From Bordetella genomosp. 10 (GTDB lineage: Bacteria; Pseudomonadota; Gammaproteobacteria; Burkholderiales; Burkholderiaceae_B), in contig NZ_NEVM01000002.1 of the NCBI RefSeq assembly GCF_002261225.1, positions 1,302,001 to 1,366,000 on the forward strand: a DNA stretch of 64,000 nt. The letters are read 5' to 3'. Below the pieces are notes generated by a model. It had not been told where the DNA came from and did not search any database. It worked only from the letters and a program-made list of their open reading frames with translations. Made by a program: the position numbers and the translations under genes. Positions 1-10,066 of the stretch are shown here, in pieces (the first letter of the stretch is position 1; every line of letters begins with the position of its first letter).

Positions 1-114
1 GACCGCGCGCAGATCGACGACCTGCTCTCGCTCTGCATTACCTCCCTGGACCTGCTGAATTCGAAGATCGAAGCCGTGGCGGACTTGATGACCGCGCGCT
101 ACGGCTTGCAATAG
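1..114 (+). CDS. C-terminal end of an unidentified protein (partial)
   Basis: An open frame enters from the left edge and stops at TAG 112-114. It gives the last 37 residues of a protein whose start lies outside the window. The tail is helical and leucine-rich (begins DRAQIDDLLSLCIT, ends TARYGLQ). It carries no motif that I can assign to a family. The stop is followed by a short intergenic gap before the frmR promoter. Confidence 0.55.
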   Translation, partial: DRAQIDDLLSLCITSLDLLNSKIEAVADLMTARYGLQ

Positions 115-175
115 CCCTTCGATCCAGTCTTCCGCCGCGCCGGTCTCCGGCATCCGCAATGCGGGTGTCGAGCGC

Positions 176-211
176 TTGCCCGGACACTCCCCGGGGGTGT
201 AGTATTCGCCC
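176..211 (+). promoter_or_regulatory. Putative frmR promoter with FrmR-type operator in the spacer
   Basis: A -35-like TTGCCC (176-181) and a -10-like TAGTAT (200-205) are separated by 18 bp. The spacer holds a GC-rich imperfect palindrome, ACACTCCCCGGGGGTGT (184-200). CsoR/RcnR/FrmR-family repressors recognise G/C tracts flanked by short A/T-containing inverted arms, so autoregulation by FrmR is likely. The predicted transcription start falls at or next to the ATG at 212 and no Shine-Dalgarno is seen, so the mRNA may be leaderless. Confidence 0.5.
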
Positions 212-1671
<1,460 letters not shown>

Positions 1672-1708
1672 GGTCAGGACCTAAACTCTAAGCGCGCCCC
1701 ACGCGCCG

Positions 1709-1750
1709 CGCCCCGGAAACCGGCCTTCCGTCGGCTGCCGGGGCGTTTTT
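1709..1750 (+). terminator. Rho-independent terminator after frmA
   Basis: A perfect 8-bp stem (CGCCCCGG 1709-1716 with CCGGGGCG 1738-1745) is followed by five T residues (1746-1750). It lies 37 bp after the frmA stop, between convergent genes. Confidence 0.85.
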
Positions 1751-1799
1751 GCATCATCGGGCGTGGCCCTGCACCCGCTCTGTCCGCCCTACCCGCCCG

Positions 1800-4700
1800 C
1801 TACCAGCTATAGCGGTATCCCACCTGCCCGAAGACGCCCTTCCTGTCGGATCCATCCAGGCTCTTGGTGAACTTGATGGCGGCATAGAGCTGGCTGCCCT
1901 TTCCGATGCTCTCGTTCAGGCCGAAACCCAGTTCGCCCCAGGTGCGGCTGAAATTCGGCCGCAGGGACGCCCCGTCCACCGATACCGCCTTGGCCGGCAC
2001 GAAGTCGTGCAGCACGTCGATGGTCATATACGGCGTGCCGGCGCCCGTGCCGTCTTCGGTGTGCACGTTCGGCGAATAGATGCGCACCCCGATGCGGCCG
2101 CGCACGGCATTGTCGCTGGTGCCCGACACGCTGGACACGCCGTCGTCGAAGCGGTTCAGCTTCAGGTATTGATAGATCAACTGCGCCTGCGGTTCGATGG
2201 CCAGCTTGGGCATGACCAGGAAGGGCTTGCCGACTTCCTGCGACAAGGCGATGCCGAAGCCGTTCTGCTTGCCGCTGTCCCCGTAGATGTCGTCGTATTT
2301 GTTGCGATAGTGCGTGACCTGGGCCACGGAATCCCAATACGAGCCGTCCCGCAGGTATTTCGTGTAGTAGCCGCCCACGCTCTGGGCCTGGGTGTTGGCC
2401 TTGCCGGTGCGGTCCGACAGCATGGAATTCAGGTCGCGCGCGCCGTCCTTGAACTTGGCGTCGGTCACGCCCAGGCTCGCCGTGACGCCCGCGTGGGTGC
2501 TGCCCCCTTCCGGATCCTGCGCCAGCGTCCAGTCCTTGCCGAACTGCATGAAGAAGGTGGACTGGTTCACCGAGAAGCGGTCGCCGGCGTCCGCCTGCAC
2601 GCCGTAGCCGCCCATGCGCCCCCATACGCCGTTGCGATTGCCGGTCTGGTTCTGCTCCGTGCTGTAGACGTCGCCCACCCGTTCGTGCAGCCGGCCCAGG
2701 TTGGTGAAACCGTAGTCCAGGTTCATCGCGGGCGTCAGCGTATAGCCCACCACGCCCGGCCGGTAGGCGACCGGGGCGCTGCCGCCGCCGGAACCGCCGC
2801 CGCCCTGCGGATCCTGCAAGGTGGAACGCAGGAAATAATCGTCGGGATTGCTGCTGCCGCCGCGGTACAGCAGGTACTCATAGGCGCCGGCCTGCACCGG
2901 CCCGGCCAGGCGGAAGGCGCCGGGCGCGGTGCTGCCGCCGCCGGTCACGGCGACCACGTTGATGCCGTCGCCGGTGGTCGCCGCGCCGGGGCCGCCGGTA
3001 TTGGCGACACGCAGCGCCGTGGCGCCCGTCGCCGTCCCGCCGTTGACGACGAGCCGGTCCGAGGGCGAGCCGTCGCCGGCCAGCCAGGTGTTCAAGGCCA
3101 CGGTGCCGTTGGCGCCGACGTAGCTGGAGGCCGTCACGGTCTTGTAGCTGGCGGCCTGCCTGGGATCGCCCGTGGGCGGCACGAAGGCCACCGTGCCGGC
3201 GTTGGACAGCGCGCCGGTGACGGAGCTCGCCGACACGTTCCACGTGCTGGAGGCGTCGACGTTGACGTCCAGGGGATCGATGCGGCCCGTGAGGACGGTG
3301 CCCTGGCTCAGGTTGACGACGCCGTTGCTGCTGGCGTCGGCGATCAGGTCGCCGTTCAATATCACCCCCTGGGCCGACAGGTTGACGGTGCTGGCGTTGG
3401 CCACGTTCAACAGCGTGCCCGAGGCGGCGGTGACGTTCGCGCCGTCGGCCAGCACGATATTGGCGCGGGCGCCCGTGACGTCGATGGCGTTGCCCGCCGT
3501 GGCGGCCAGCGTCCCGCCGGACACCGCGATGTTGGACGCCTGCCCGTTGCCCTTCGTATCGGTGACGGCGAGGCCCGAGGTCGCGCCGGCGACGGTGGCG
3601 CCGCGCAGCGACAGCGTGCCGCCGGAATTGGATTGCGCGCCGGCGCCCGCCGCGCTGGCCAGCGTGGTGCCGGCGACCGTGGCGGCGCCGTCGGGCCCCT
3701 CGACGTACAGGGCCGCCGCGCCCGTCCCCTGGGTCGAGACGGCGCCGCGCGACAGCGCCGCCGTGGCGCCGTTGTCCAGCAGGATGCCGTGCGCGCCGCC
3801 GCCCTGCGTGGTGAGCGTCGTGTCCGTCATCTGCAGGCGTCCCGCGCTGCTGACGTAGATGCCGACGGCATTGGTCCCCGCGGTGCTCACCGTGCCGCCC
3901 GACAGCACGATCTCGCCGTTCGAGCCCGACGAGCTGATGCCGGCCGCGCCATTGCCGTTGGTGCGTATCGACGTATCCGTCAGCGTGATCGCGCCGCCCG
4001 CCGCCCGGTTGTCCAGCGCCATCCCGCTGCCGTCGATCACGATGGTGCCGGCGGTGCCGGTAACGCGGCCGTTGACGGCGGTGTCGTCGATGAGAATGCC
4101 GTCGGCGGCGCCGCCGGCCTGCACCAGGCCCGACCCGGAAAACGCCACGGAGGCGCCCGCGCCGGTCAGGTGGACCGCCGCCGTGCCGTCGTCGGCCCGT
4201 ATGATGCCGTTGTTCGACAGGCTGGCCTGCGCGCCCTGCACCAGGGCGCCGTCGCCGTTGGCCACGCGGATCGTGGCGGTGTTGTTCACCGTGCCCAGCG
4301 GGCCGACGATCACCCCGGTGGAACCCGCGCCGGTCAAGGCGATGTCGGCGTTGTTGACCAAGGTGCCCAGGTTGCGCGCGACGAAGCCCACGGCGCCGCC
4401 GGTATCCGAGCGGATGGCGGCGTTGTTGGTGAGCGTGGTGGCCACGGGATCGCCGACCGCGGCGTTGGTCAAGTCGTGCGCCTGGCCGTCGACGATGCCG
4501 GCCGTGGCGCCCGCGTTCGCCAGCACGATGGTGGTGCCGGCGTCGATGGTGCCCGTGGCCCCGCCTTCCGCCACCACCGCCGCGGCCCCGCCCGCGCTGC
4601 CGGCCGCCCCCGTGACGCGATAGGTGGACATGCCGGTGGACAGCGTCGTGCCCATGCCCGTGGCCACGACGCCGCGGCCGTCCTTGCCGGCCACGGTGAT

Positions 4701-7019
4701 GTCCAGCGCCCCGGCGGTCGAAGAACCGGTGAAGGCCGCGCCGTCGGCGACGCGGAACAGCGTGGAGCCGTCCGTCGCCACCGACAGCACGCTGGCGTTG
4801 ACGTTGATGCTGGAGCCGGCGCCCGCCGCATAGAAGCCGATCTGGTCCGTGCCGGCGAGGAATTGCGGCACCGCGCCCGCGTCGACGTTGATGGTGCCGC
4901 CGTTCTGCGCGAAGACGCCCACCGCCCCCGTGCCCGTCAGGTTGACGGCCCCGCTGACCTGCGCGACGCCCTGCGCGCCGTTCACCCACACGCCGAAATT
5001 GCGCGTGCCGGAGGCGACGTCGGCGCCGCCGTCGACGTTGATGGTGCCGGTGGATTCGGCGTTGGCGGCGATGCCGGGATCCGCGTTGACCATCACCCCC
5101 ACCCCGTTGACGCCGGTGAGATTGATCGTGCCCGCGTTGCGCACCACCGCGCCCGTGCCGGCCGCGCCGTTGTCGTCGGCCATCATGCCGATGTTTGCAA
5201 GAGGCATGCCGGCGGCGCTGCCGGTGACGTCGATGGTGCCGGTGTTCAGCAGCAGCGAGTTGACGGGCGCGGTGGAATACATGCCCACCGCCCCTTGCGC
5301 CTGGCCGCCGATGACGATATGGCCCACGTTGACGGCGCTGTCGCCCGTATCCATGATGCGCACGCCGTAGGTCGGCGCGGAGATGGCGACGTCGGGCGCC
5401 GCGTCGGCCAGCCCGTATTGCGCGGCGCGGCCGATGTAGATGGTGCCGCCGGCGGCGTTGGTGAAGCTGCTGCCGCCGCTGACGTTCACGCCCACCGCCG
5501 TCGTCACGTAGCCCGGGTTCACGCCGACGTTGATATTGCCGTCGTTGTTGCCGCTGGCGCCCTGCGCCAATCCCATCCCGACCGAGGTGTTGCCGGTATA
5601 GGCGAAGCCCGAGACGTTGATCACGCCGCTGTTCTGCACCGTGCTGCCGGCGCCCGAGGCGATCACGCCGGACCCCGTGTAGTAGAAGGTGTCGGCGGTG
5701 GCGGTGTCCAGCTTGTCGCCGGCCAGGTAGCCGCTGGACACCACGCCGTCGGCCGCGTTGATGAAATGCGCGCCGTTGTCGACCCGCACGAGCTGCTCGA
5801 TGACGTTGCCGGACAGCGTGCCGTGATTGGTCGCGGTGGCGCCGTCGGTCGCCTTGATGGCGCCCGAGGCGCGCGTGATGTCGATCTGCCCGCCGGCGGC
5901 GACGACGGCCGAGCCGTTGCGGCCGGACGCCAGGATGGCGTAGCGGTCGCCGTTGGGCGCGCGCGCCAGGTCGCCGGCCGTCGTATTGGTGTTGTAGGTG
6001 ACCGGCGTGTCGACGGTCGTGTAGGCCTGCGCGAAGGCGGCGTCATAGGCCTGCTGCGAGGTCAGCGTGCCGTTCTTCAGGGCCGCGACGAGCACGTCGT
6101 TGTAGGCGGCCAGCTCCGCGGCATTGGTGACCGTGTAGGCGACGCCGTTGAACGTCACGCTGCCCGCGTAGGTGGTCACCGGCACGCTGACGGTCAACTG
6201 TCCCGTGTTGACGTCGGGCGTGGGCAGGCCCGGATCGATGCCCATGTCGATGGCGTTGCGCGAGCGCCAGACGACGCGGCTGTCGGCGTTGCCGCTGCCG
6301 TCGGCGGAGGTCAGATAGGTCTGCTTGGAAACCATCAGGATGCCGTTGGACGATGGCGCGCCACTGGGCGTGGCGCCCAGGTTCACGTTCAGGGTGCCGC
6401 CGGTCTTGTCCACGCGGCCCAGCGAGGCGTGGTAATACATATCGCCGGCGACGTCCTCGAACTGGTTCACCGGCGTGGCGAGATTGGACTGGTCCGTGAA
6501 CGCGCCCGAATCGTAGGTGCGGTAGGTCACGTTGGCGCCCGTGGCGGGGTTCCTGGCGCTGACGGTCACGTTCTGCGGGCCGGTCACCACGGCGCTGGAG
6601 TCGAAGGTGCCGGCGACGACGTTCACCGAGTCGGCCGGCACGGTCGTGTTGCCGCTGTAGCCGGTGCCGACGACCGAGGTGCCCGTCAGCGTGACGGTCT
6701 GCCCATGATTCACCACCGCGCCGCCCGCGCCGTTCTGGCTGACGGGCGGGTTGTAGTCCGCGATGGCGCAATGCCCGCCCACCGGCGCCGATTGCTGGGC
6801 GGTTCCCGTCTTGCAGCTCGACGCCATGGCCAGCGCGGGGCCGGCGATGCCCGCGGCCAGGACCGTCAGGACCATCGCACGATGCAGCGCGCGCGGCGCC
6901 GGGCGGGCGCCCGATCGGCGCGAGGCGGATGTGGATCGTGTCTTGCCCTGGGCAAATTCCGAGGCGACGATATATTGCTGCCGGGAAACATTCCAGACGA
7001 TCTTGTGAAACCTGTTCAT
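1800..7019 (-). CDS. Large autotransporter (type Va secretion) with beta-helix passenger
   Basis: A 1739-residue secreted outer-membrane protein. The start at 7019 (MNRFHKIVWNVSRQQYIVAS...) reproduces the extended signal peptide region of large autotransporters, followed by a hydrophobic core (MVLTVLAAGIAGPALA). Longer upstream starts would bury this. The passenger, about residues 65-1400, is built of repeated Gly/Asn/Thr-rich GTI-x-V/NxGTI strands typical of a pectin-lyase-like beta-helix, with only two cysteines near its N-terminus. A Gly/Ser linker (GGGGSGGGS) precedes the C-terminal autotransporter beta-barrel, roughly the last 280 residues. That barrel begins near VWGRMGGYG and ends in an aromatic residue (GYRYSW). 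No protease triad or adhesion motif was recognised, so the passenger's role (adhesin, biofilm or serum resistance) is unknown. Confidence 0.93.
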   Translation of the reverse strand: MNRFHKIVWNVSRQQYIVASEFAQGKTRSTSASRRSGARPAPRALHRAMVLTVLAAGIAGPALAMASSCKTGTAQQSAPVGGHCAIADYNPPVSQNGAGGAVVNHGQTVTLTGTSVVGTGYSGNTTVPADSVNVVAGTFDSSAVVTGPQNVTVSARNPATGANVTYRTYDSGAFTDQSNLATPVNQFEDVAGDMYYHASLGRVDKTGGTLNVNLGATPSGAPSSNGILMVSKQTYLTSADGSGNADSRVVWRSRNAIDMGIDPGLPTPDVNTGQLTVSVPVTTYAGSVTFNGVAYTVTNAAELAAYNDVLVAALKNGTLTSQQAYDAAFAQAYTTVDTPVTYNTNTTAGDLARAPNGDRYAILASGRNGSAVVAAGGQIDITRASGAIKATDGATATNHGTLSGNVIEQLVRVDNGAHFINAADGVVSSGYLAGDKLDTATADTFYYTGSGVIASGAGSTVQNSGVINVSGFAYTGNTSVGMGLAQGASGNNDGNINVGVNPGYVTTAVGVNVSGGSSFTNAAGGTIYIGRAAQYGLADAAPDVAISAPTYGVRIMDTGDSAVNVGHIVIGGQAQGAVGMYSTAPVNSLLLNTGTIDVTGSAAGMPLANIGMMADDNGAAGTGAVVRNAGTINLTGVNGVGVMVNADPGIAANAESTGTINVDGGADVASGTRNFGVWVNGAQGVAQVSGAVNLTGTGAVGVFAQNGGTINVDAGAVPQFLAGTDQIGFYAAGAGSSINVNASVLSVATDGSTLFRVADGAAFTGSSTAGALDITVAGKDGRGVVATGMGTTLSTGMSTYRVTGAAGSAGGAAAVVAEGGATGTIDAGTTIVLANAGATAGIVDGQAHDLTNAAVGDPVATTLTNNAAIRSDTGGAVGFVARNLGTLVNNADIALTGAGSTGVIVGPLGTVNNTATIRVANGDGALVQGAQASLSNNGIIRADDGTAAVHLTGAGASVAFSGSGLVQAGGAADGILIDDTAVNGRVTGTAGTIVIDGSGMALDNRAAGGAITLTDTSIRTNGNGAAGISSSGSNGEIVLSGGTVSTAGTNAVGIYVSSAGRLQMTDTTLTTQGGGAHGILLDNGATAALSRGAVSTQGTGAAALYVEGPDGAATVAGTTLASAAGAGAQSNSGGTLSLRGATVAGATSGLAVTDTKGNGQASNIAVSGGTLAATAGNAIDVTGARANIVLADGANVTAASGTLLNVANASTVNLSAQGVILNGDLIADASSNGVVNLSQGTVLTGRIDPLDVNVDASSTWNVSASSVTGALSNAGTVAFVPPTGDPRQAASYKTVTASSYVGANGTVALNTWLAGDGSPSDRLVVNGGTATGATALRVANTGGPGAATTGDGINVVAVTGGGSTAPGAFRLAGPVQAGAYEYLLYRGGSSNPDDYFLRSTLQDPQGGGGSGGGSAPVAYRPGVVGYTLTPAMNLDYGFTNLGRLHERVGDVYSTEQNQTGNRNGVWGRMGGYGVQADAGDRFSVNQSTFFMQFGKDWTLAQDPEGGSTHAGVTASLGVTDAKFKDGARDLNSMLSDRTGKANTQAQSVGGYYTKYLRDGSYWDSVAQVTHYRNKYDDIYGDSGKQNGFGIALSQEVGKPFLVMPKLAIEPQAQLIYQYLKLNRFDDGVSSVSGTSDNAVRGRIGVRIYSPNVHTEDGTGAGTPYMTIDVLHDFVPAKAVSVDGASLRPNFSRTWGELGFGLNESIGKGSQLYAAIKFTKSLDGSDRKGVFGQVGYRYSW

Positions 7020-7394
7020 GGGCGGGCCTACGGTATCGAGCGGTATCGGGATCCCCCTTGGTCGTAGGCGATCCACGCCAGGAGGTGTGATCCATGATTC
7101 GTTCGAAATGCGTCCCGACCAATTGACAACTCGTCCTAGGCCGAACAGACATCGGAAAGGTGGCGGAGGAACAGGCGATGCGCGCGGGTTGAGGGAAGGA
7201 CGAGCCCGCCGGGCCCGTGCCGGCGCCATGCCAGGGTTGTGCGGCGCACCCTGGCCGCGGTCGCGGCGGAGCGCGGGAGAAATGTCCTAGGCCATGGGAA
7301 GAAGGCCGGGCGTATGCTCTAGCCCTTGCGGCGGTGAGGCTGATTTGCGACAGACCGTATCAAAATAGCAATTCGACATCTCTTGGAGCGCGCA
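7020..7394. other. Divergent intergenic region, autotransporter / OsmC gene
   Basis: A 375-bp gene-free stretch between two divergent genes. It should hold both promoters. A TTGTCA-like -35 for the minus strand lies around 7122-7127, but I see no convincing -10 for either gene. It contains a perfect Shine-Dalgarno plus a short plus-strand reading frame (listed separately). No repeat or RNA gene was recognised. Confidence 0.5.
7080..7126 (+). other. Perfect Shine-Dalgarno plus 10-codon reading frame (possible leader peptide)
   Basis: AGGAGGTG (7080-7087) is followed at 6-nt spacing by ATG 7094 and a ten-residue frame (MIRSKCVPTN) ending at TGA 7124-7126. It is about 270 bp upstream of the OsmC-family gene and antisense to the autotransporter leader. 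Expression is not shown. On the minus strand the same bases read GGATCACACCTCCT, resembling the 3' end of 16S rRNA, so the match may be chance or may act in the autotransporter 5' leader. Confidence 0.25.
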
Positions 7395-7889
7395 GTGGCA
7401 CATGGCAAGCACATTTACCGGGTCTCCGTGCAGTGGACGGGAAACAAGGGCAGCGGCACGTCCGGCTATCGCGAATACGGCCGCGACCACCTTATCCGGG
7501 CGGGCGCCAAGCCCGACATTCCGGGCTCGGCCGACCCGGCTTTCCGCGGCGACGCCGCCCGCTGGAATCCCGAAGACCTGCTGGTCGCCGCCACGTCCGC
7601 CTGCCACAAGCTCTGGTACCTGCATCTGTGCGCGGACGCCGGGGTGCGCGTGCTGTCCTATATGGACGACGCCGTCGGCGCCATGGCCGACGACCCGGCC
7701 GGCGGGCGTTTCACCGACATCGTCCTGCGGCCGCGCGTGACGATCGCGGCCGGCGGCGACGCCGAACTGGCGGCGCGCCTGCATCACGCCGCCCATGAGA
7801 AGTGCTATATCGCGAATTCCGTGAATTTTCCCATCCGGTGCGAACCGGTCATCGATATCGAGTCGGCCGTCGAGCCGGCGGAACGCTGA
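7395..7889 (+). CDS. OsmC/Ohr-family peroxiredoxin-like protein
   Basis: A 164-residue OsmC-like protein. The family uses two cysteines to reduce organic hydroperoxides in the cytoplasm. Both conserved cysteine contexts are present: SACHKLWYLHL (peroxidatic position) and HEKCYIANS (resolving position). The motif WNPEDLLVAA is typical of the fold. The GTG at 7395 is preferred because GGAG (7385-7388) sits 6 nt upstream; a TTG at 7383 would overlap this site. The exact subfamily (OsmC, Ohr or YhfA-like) cannot be settled by eye. Confidence 0.85.
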   Translation: MAHGKHIYRVSVQWTGNKGSGTSGYREYGRDHLIRAGAKPDIPGSADPAFRGDAARWNPEDLLVAATSACHKLWYLHLCADAGVRVLSYMDDAVGAMADDPAGGRFTDIVLRPRVTIAAGGDAELAARLHHAAHEKCYIANSVNFPIRCEPVIDIESAVEPAER

Positions 7890-8225
7890 CGGCGCGCTGA
7901 CCTCGGCGGCTACCGGACGCCGGATTGGCTGCGCGCCGCCGGCGGCGCGGCGATTCGACGGCCGCCCCGGACGGACGACGGGGAATTTAATTGGGGGAAA
8001 CCGCCGCTCCCCGGGGCGCGCCCGGGCGTGCTAGTCTTGAAACCTTGCGTCAATCTTCGGAGACGAACCCTCATATATCCGACCCGATATCCTGCACGCT
8101 CGACCCTCAATGGGCTCTGACGAGCCTCCTTTTGGCCAGCGGCCCCGCCCCTCGCCCGGTGCACGGCATTCTCGATGCCCCGCGCCCCCGGGATGCCGGT
8201 TCGCGTTACCTAAGGCAAAGCATCC
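7890..8225. other. 336-bp intergenic region, no gene recognised
   Basis: Contains a very GC-rich hairpin-prone stretch (about 7928-7952, GCGCCGCC/GGCGGCGC) just after the OsmC-family gene, without a T-run. A more AT-rich segment around 8036-8090 probably carries the promoter of the next gene. No reading frame here has credible coding character. Confidence 0.4.
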
Positions 8226-8462
8226 ATGGAGACGATCGACATTGAAGGCCTCACCCACGTCACCAGCATCGACGTCGGCGCCTTGGCAGGACCGAGCGAT
8301 ACCATCCTGTTGCGCATCGGCCGGTCGGAGCCGGGCGCCGAATCGGCGGTGGAATCGACCGAAGTATTTCTGCTCAGCCACGAGCAGGTCGAGGACCTGG
8401 TTACAAAGCTGCGAAAGTCGCTGCGTTGGATTGATGAGAAGCCGTTTGAGCGATTTCACTAA
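8226..8462 (+). CDS. Small conserved-looking hypothetical protein (78 aa)
   Basis: A small acidic cytoplasmic protein beginning METIDIEGLTHVTSID and ending DEKPFERFH. The sequence alternates strand-like and helix-like segments, without signal peptide or membrane segment. A weak AAGG (8213-8216) precedes the ATG. It sits immediately upstream of the cold-shock gene's promoter. The codon pattern is consistent with real coding, but I do not recognise the family. Confidence 0.6.
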   Translation: METIDIEGLTHVTSIDVGALAGPSDTILLRIGRSEPGAESAVESTEVFLLSHEQVEDLVTKLRKSLRWIDEKPFERFH

Positions 8463-8498
8463 TTTTTGACTTTATACGCACGAAATCGCGAATAAAAC

Positions 8499-8527
8499 TT
8501 GACTCGCCGCTGACTCGCCCCCATAGT
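8499..8527 (+). promoter_or_regulatory. Promoter of the cold-shock gene
   Basis: TTGACT (8499-8504), a 17-bp spacer, then CATAGT (8522-8527). The predicted start near 8534 gives a 5' untranslated leader of about 128 nt. Long leaders of this kind are typical of CspA-family mRNAs, where they control stability and translation at low temperature. Confidence 0.7.
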
Positions 8528-8623
8528 GAACGCCAGATTTTCAAGTGCCCTGATATTGTTCCTCCGCGCACGAGTAAGTGGTGCGCACATTTGTCCATGT
8601 TCTTGCCTTGATCATCTCCCTCC

Positions 8624-8637
8624 CGGACACGTGTCCG
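8624..8637. promoter_or_regulatory. 14-bp perfect palindrome in the csp leader
   Basis: CGGACACGTGTCCG is a perfect palindrome ending 24 nt before the csp start codon. In RNA it can form only a very tight or intermolecular hairpin, so it is either a protein-binding site or part of the thermosensitive leader structure. Confidence 0.4.
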
Positions 8638-8661
8638 TAACTCATCAAGGTACCGCAATTC

Positions 8662-8865
8662 ATGGAAACCGGAATCGTCAAGTGGTTTAACTCGGAAAAG
8701 GGTTTTGGCTTCATCACCCCCGAAAAGGGCGGCAATGACCTGTTCGCCCATTTCTCCGAAATCCAGGGTGAAGGCTACAAGTCGCTGCAAGAAAACCAGC
8801 GCGTCAGCTATGTCCCCGCCATGGGCCAGAAAGGTCCCCAGGCCACCAAGATCACCGTGCTGTAA
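8662..8865 (+). CDS. Cold-shock protein, CspA family
   Basis: A 67-residue single cold-shock domain, the usual length for bacterial Csp proteins. It binds single-stranded RNA/DNA and acts as an RNA chaperone. The RNP1 motif KGFGFI (residues about 13-18) is exact, and the RNP2 segment reads DLFAHF (normally VFVHF). The start [16 protein letters not shown] is standard. It has its own promoter, long leader and terminator, so it is monocistronic. Which Csp paralogue it is cannot be told from the sequence. Confidence 0.95.
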   Translation: METGIVKWFNSEKGFGFITPEKGGNDLFAHFSEIQGEGYKSLQENQRVSYVPAMGQKGPQATKITVL

Positions 8866-8892
8866 GTCTTCGGACTAGCTGAACGGTAGTCG

Positions 8893-8918
8893 AAAAGCCC
8901 TCTTCGGAGGGTTTTTTT
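8893..8918 (+). terminator. Rho-independent terminator of the cold-shock gene
   Basis: CCCTC (8898-8902), a TTCG tetraloop, GAGGG (8907-8911) and seven T residues (8912-8918). An upstream AAAA can pair with the T-run. Confidence 0.9.
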
Positions 8919-8944
8919 CATCGCCGGGCCGCTCCCAAGATGAA

Positions 8945-8995
8945 AAGCGCCCCCTCGGGGGGCAGCAAGCGGCGCAGCCGCGCGGCGTGGGGGCC
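8945..8995. repeat. GC-rich dispersed repeat (type A), copy 1
   Basis: Contains the core CGCCCCCTCGGGGGGCAGCA starting at 8948, an internal C5/G6 hairpin, and a terminal GGGGGCC followed by seven T residues (8996-9002). The same core recurs at 26594-26616. Read through, it encodes a spurious N-terminal extension ([17 protein letters not shown]) on the LysR gene that follows. Confidence 0.7.
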
Positions 8996-9020
8996 TTTTT
9001 TTATCGCCGGGAGCCTTGCC

Positions 9021-9923
9021 TTGGACCTGATGCAGGCCATGAAGACCTACGTCGCCGTGGTCGAAAGCGGTGGTTTCACCCCGGCCGCCCGCAAGCTCGA
9101 CGTCTCCTTGTCGGTCGTCAGCCGCGTCGTGACCGAGCTGGAGACCCATCTCGGCGTCCGCCTGCTCACCCGCACGACGCGCGTCGTCCGCCCCACGGAC
9201 ACCGGCGCCGCCTATTTCGAGAACTGCAAGCGCATCCTGGGCGAGATCGAGGACGCGGAGCTGGCGGCGGCCGGCGCGCACGCCACGCCGCGCGGGCAGT
9301 TGGCGGTGACGGCGCCGGTGCTGTTCGGCGCCCGGCACGTGACCCCCATCGTGGTCGAGTACCTGCGGCGGTATCCGGAAGTGGACGTCAACTGCCTGCT
9401 GCTGGACCGCAACGTGAATCTGATCGAGGAAGGCATGGACGTCGGCGTGCGCATTGGCGAATTGCCGGATTCCACCTTGCGGGCCATCCCGGTCGGCCGG
9501 GTGCGGCGTGTCGTCTGCGCGGCGCCGTCGTATCTGGAGGCGCACGGCCTGCCCCGGACGCCGGACGACCTGGCCCGGCACACGCTGATCCAGGTCACCG
9601 GCATCAGCACCCTGCCCGAATGGCGTTTCGCGCACCAGGGCGCCCCCTTGCCCTACCGTTACGCGCCCCGCTTCGCCACCACCACCAACGATTCCGCCAT
9701 CGCCGCCGCGACGGCCGGGCTGGGCCTGGCGCGCGTGCTGTCCTACCAGATCACCGGCGAGCTGCGGGACGGCAAGCTGCGGGTGCTGCTGGCCGACTAC
9801 GAGCCGCCGGCCGCCCCCATCCATCTCATTCATCGGGAAGGCCGGCACGCCTTGCGCAAAGTGCGCGCTTTCCTGGACCTGGCGGTCGACCGGCTGCGCG
9901 CGGACGAGTCCCTCAACGGCTAG
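9021..9923 (+). CDS. LysR-family transcriptional regulator
   Basis: A 300-residue regulator. The N-terminal winged helix-turn-helix is clear ([44 protein letters not shown]), followed by a substrate-binding domain. The TTG at 9021 is chosen. It gives the standard [10 protein letters not shown] start and has GGGAG (9009-9013) 7 nt upstream, whereas an ATG at 8940 would translate the upstream repeat. It lies in the same direction as the glutathione transferase and flavin-binding genes that follow, which are plausible targets. The effector is unknown. Confidence 0.9.
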   Translation: MDLMQAMKTYVAVVESGGFTPAARKLDVSLSVVSRVVTELETHLGVRLLTRTTRVVRPTDTGAAYFENCKRILGEIEDAELAAAGAHATPRGQLAVTAPVLFGARHVTPIVVEYLRRYPEVDVNCLLLDRNVNLIEEGMDVGVRIGELPDSTLRAIPVGRVRRVVCAAPSYLEAHGLPRTPDDLARHTLIQVTGISTLPEWRFAHQGAPLPYRYAPRFATTTNDSAIAAATAGLGLARVLSYQITGELRDGKLRVLLADYEPPAAPIHLIHREGRHALRKVRAFLDLAVDRLRADESLNG

Positions 9924-9965
9924 GCGCAAATCCCAATTATTGCTGTTTCAAGAAGAATATCTTGT

Positions 9966-9986
9966 CCCGGAAGCCGTTTTTCCGGG
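9966..9986. other. Stem-loop between the LysR gene and the GST gene
   Basis: CCCGGAA (9966-9972) and TTCCGGG (9980-9986) form a perfect 7-bp stem with a 7-nt loop. No T-run follows, so it may be a weak terminator or a regulatory structure in the region upstream of the GST gene. Confidence 0.35.
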
Positions 9987-10066
9987 CGGCGCGGACTCCT
10001 AACATTCGTTTCACCCTTGCATTCGCTGCCATTGGCCGCGAAAACCGAAACGATAGGACTACCGCC

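Noticed and set aside
1749..7067. A 1772-codon open frame on the plus strand antisense to the autotransporter
   Set aside because: Its translation is Ala/Gly/Arg/His/Asp-rich low complexity with no domain. The minus strand encodes a complete autotransporter with signal, beta-helix and barrel. The long frame is a by-product of high GC and repetitive codon use.
8940..9020. N-terminal extension of the LysR gene from the ATG at 8940
   Set aside because: It is translated from the type-A repeat, lacks a ribosome binding site, and precedes a standard LysR start at TTG 9021 with GGGAG.
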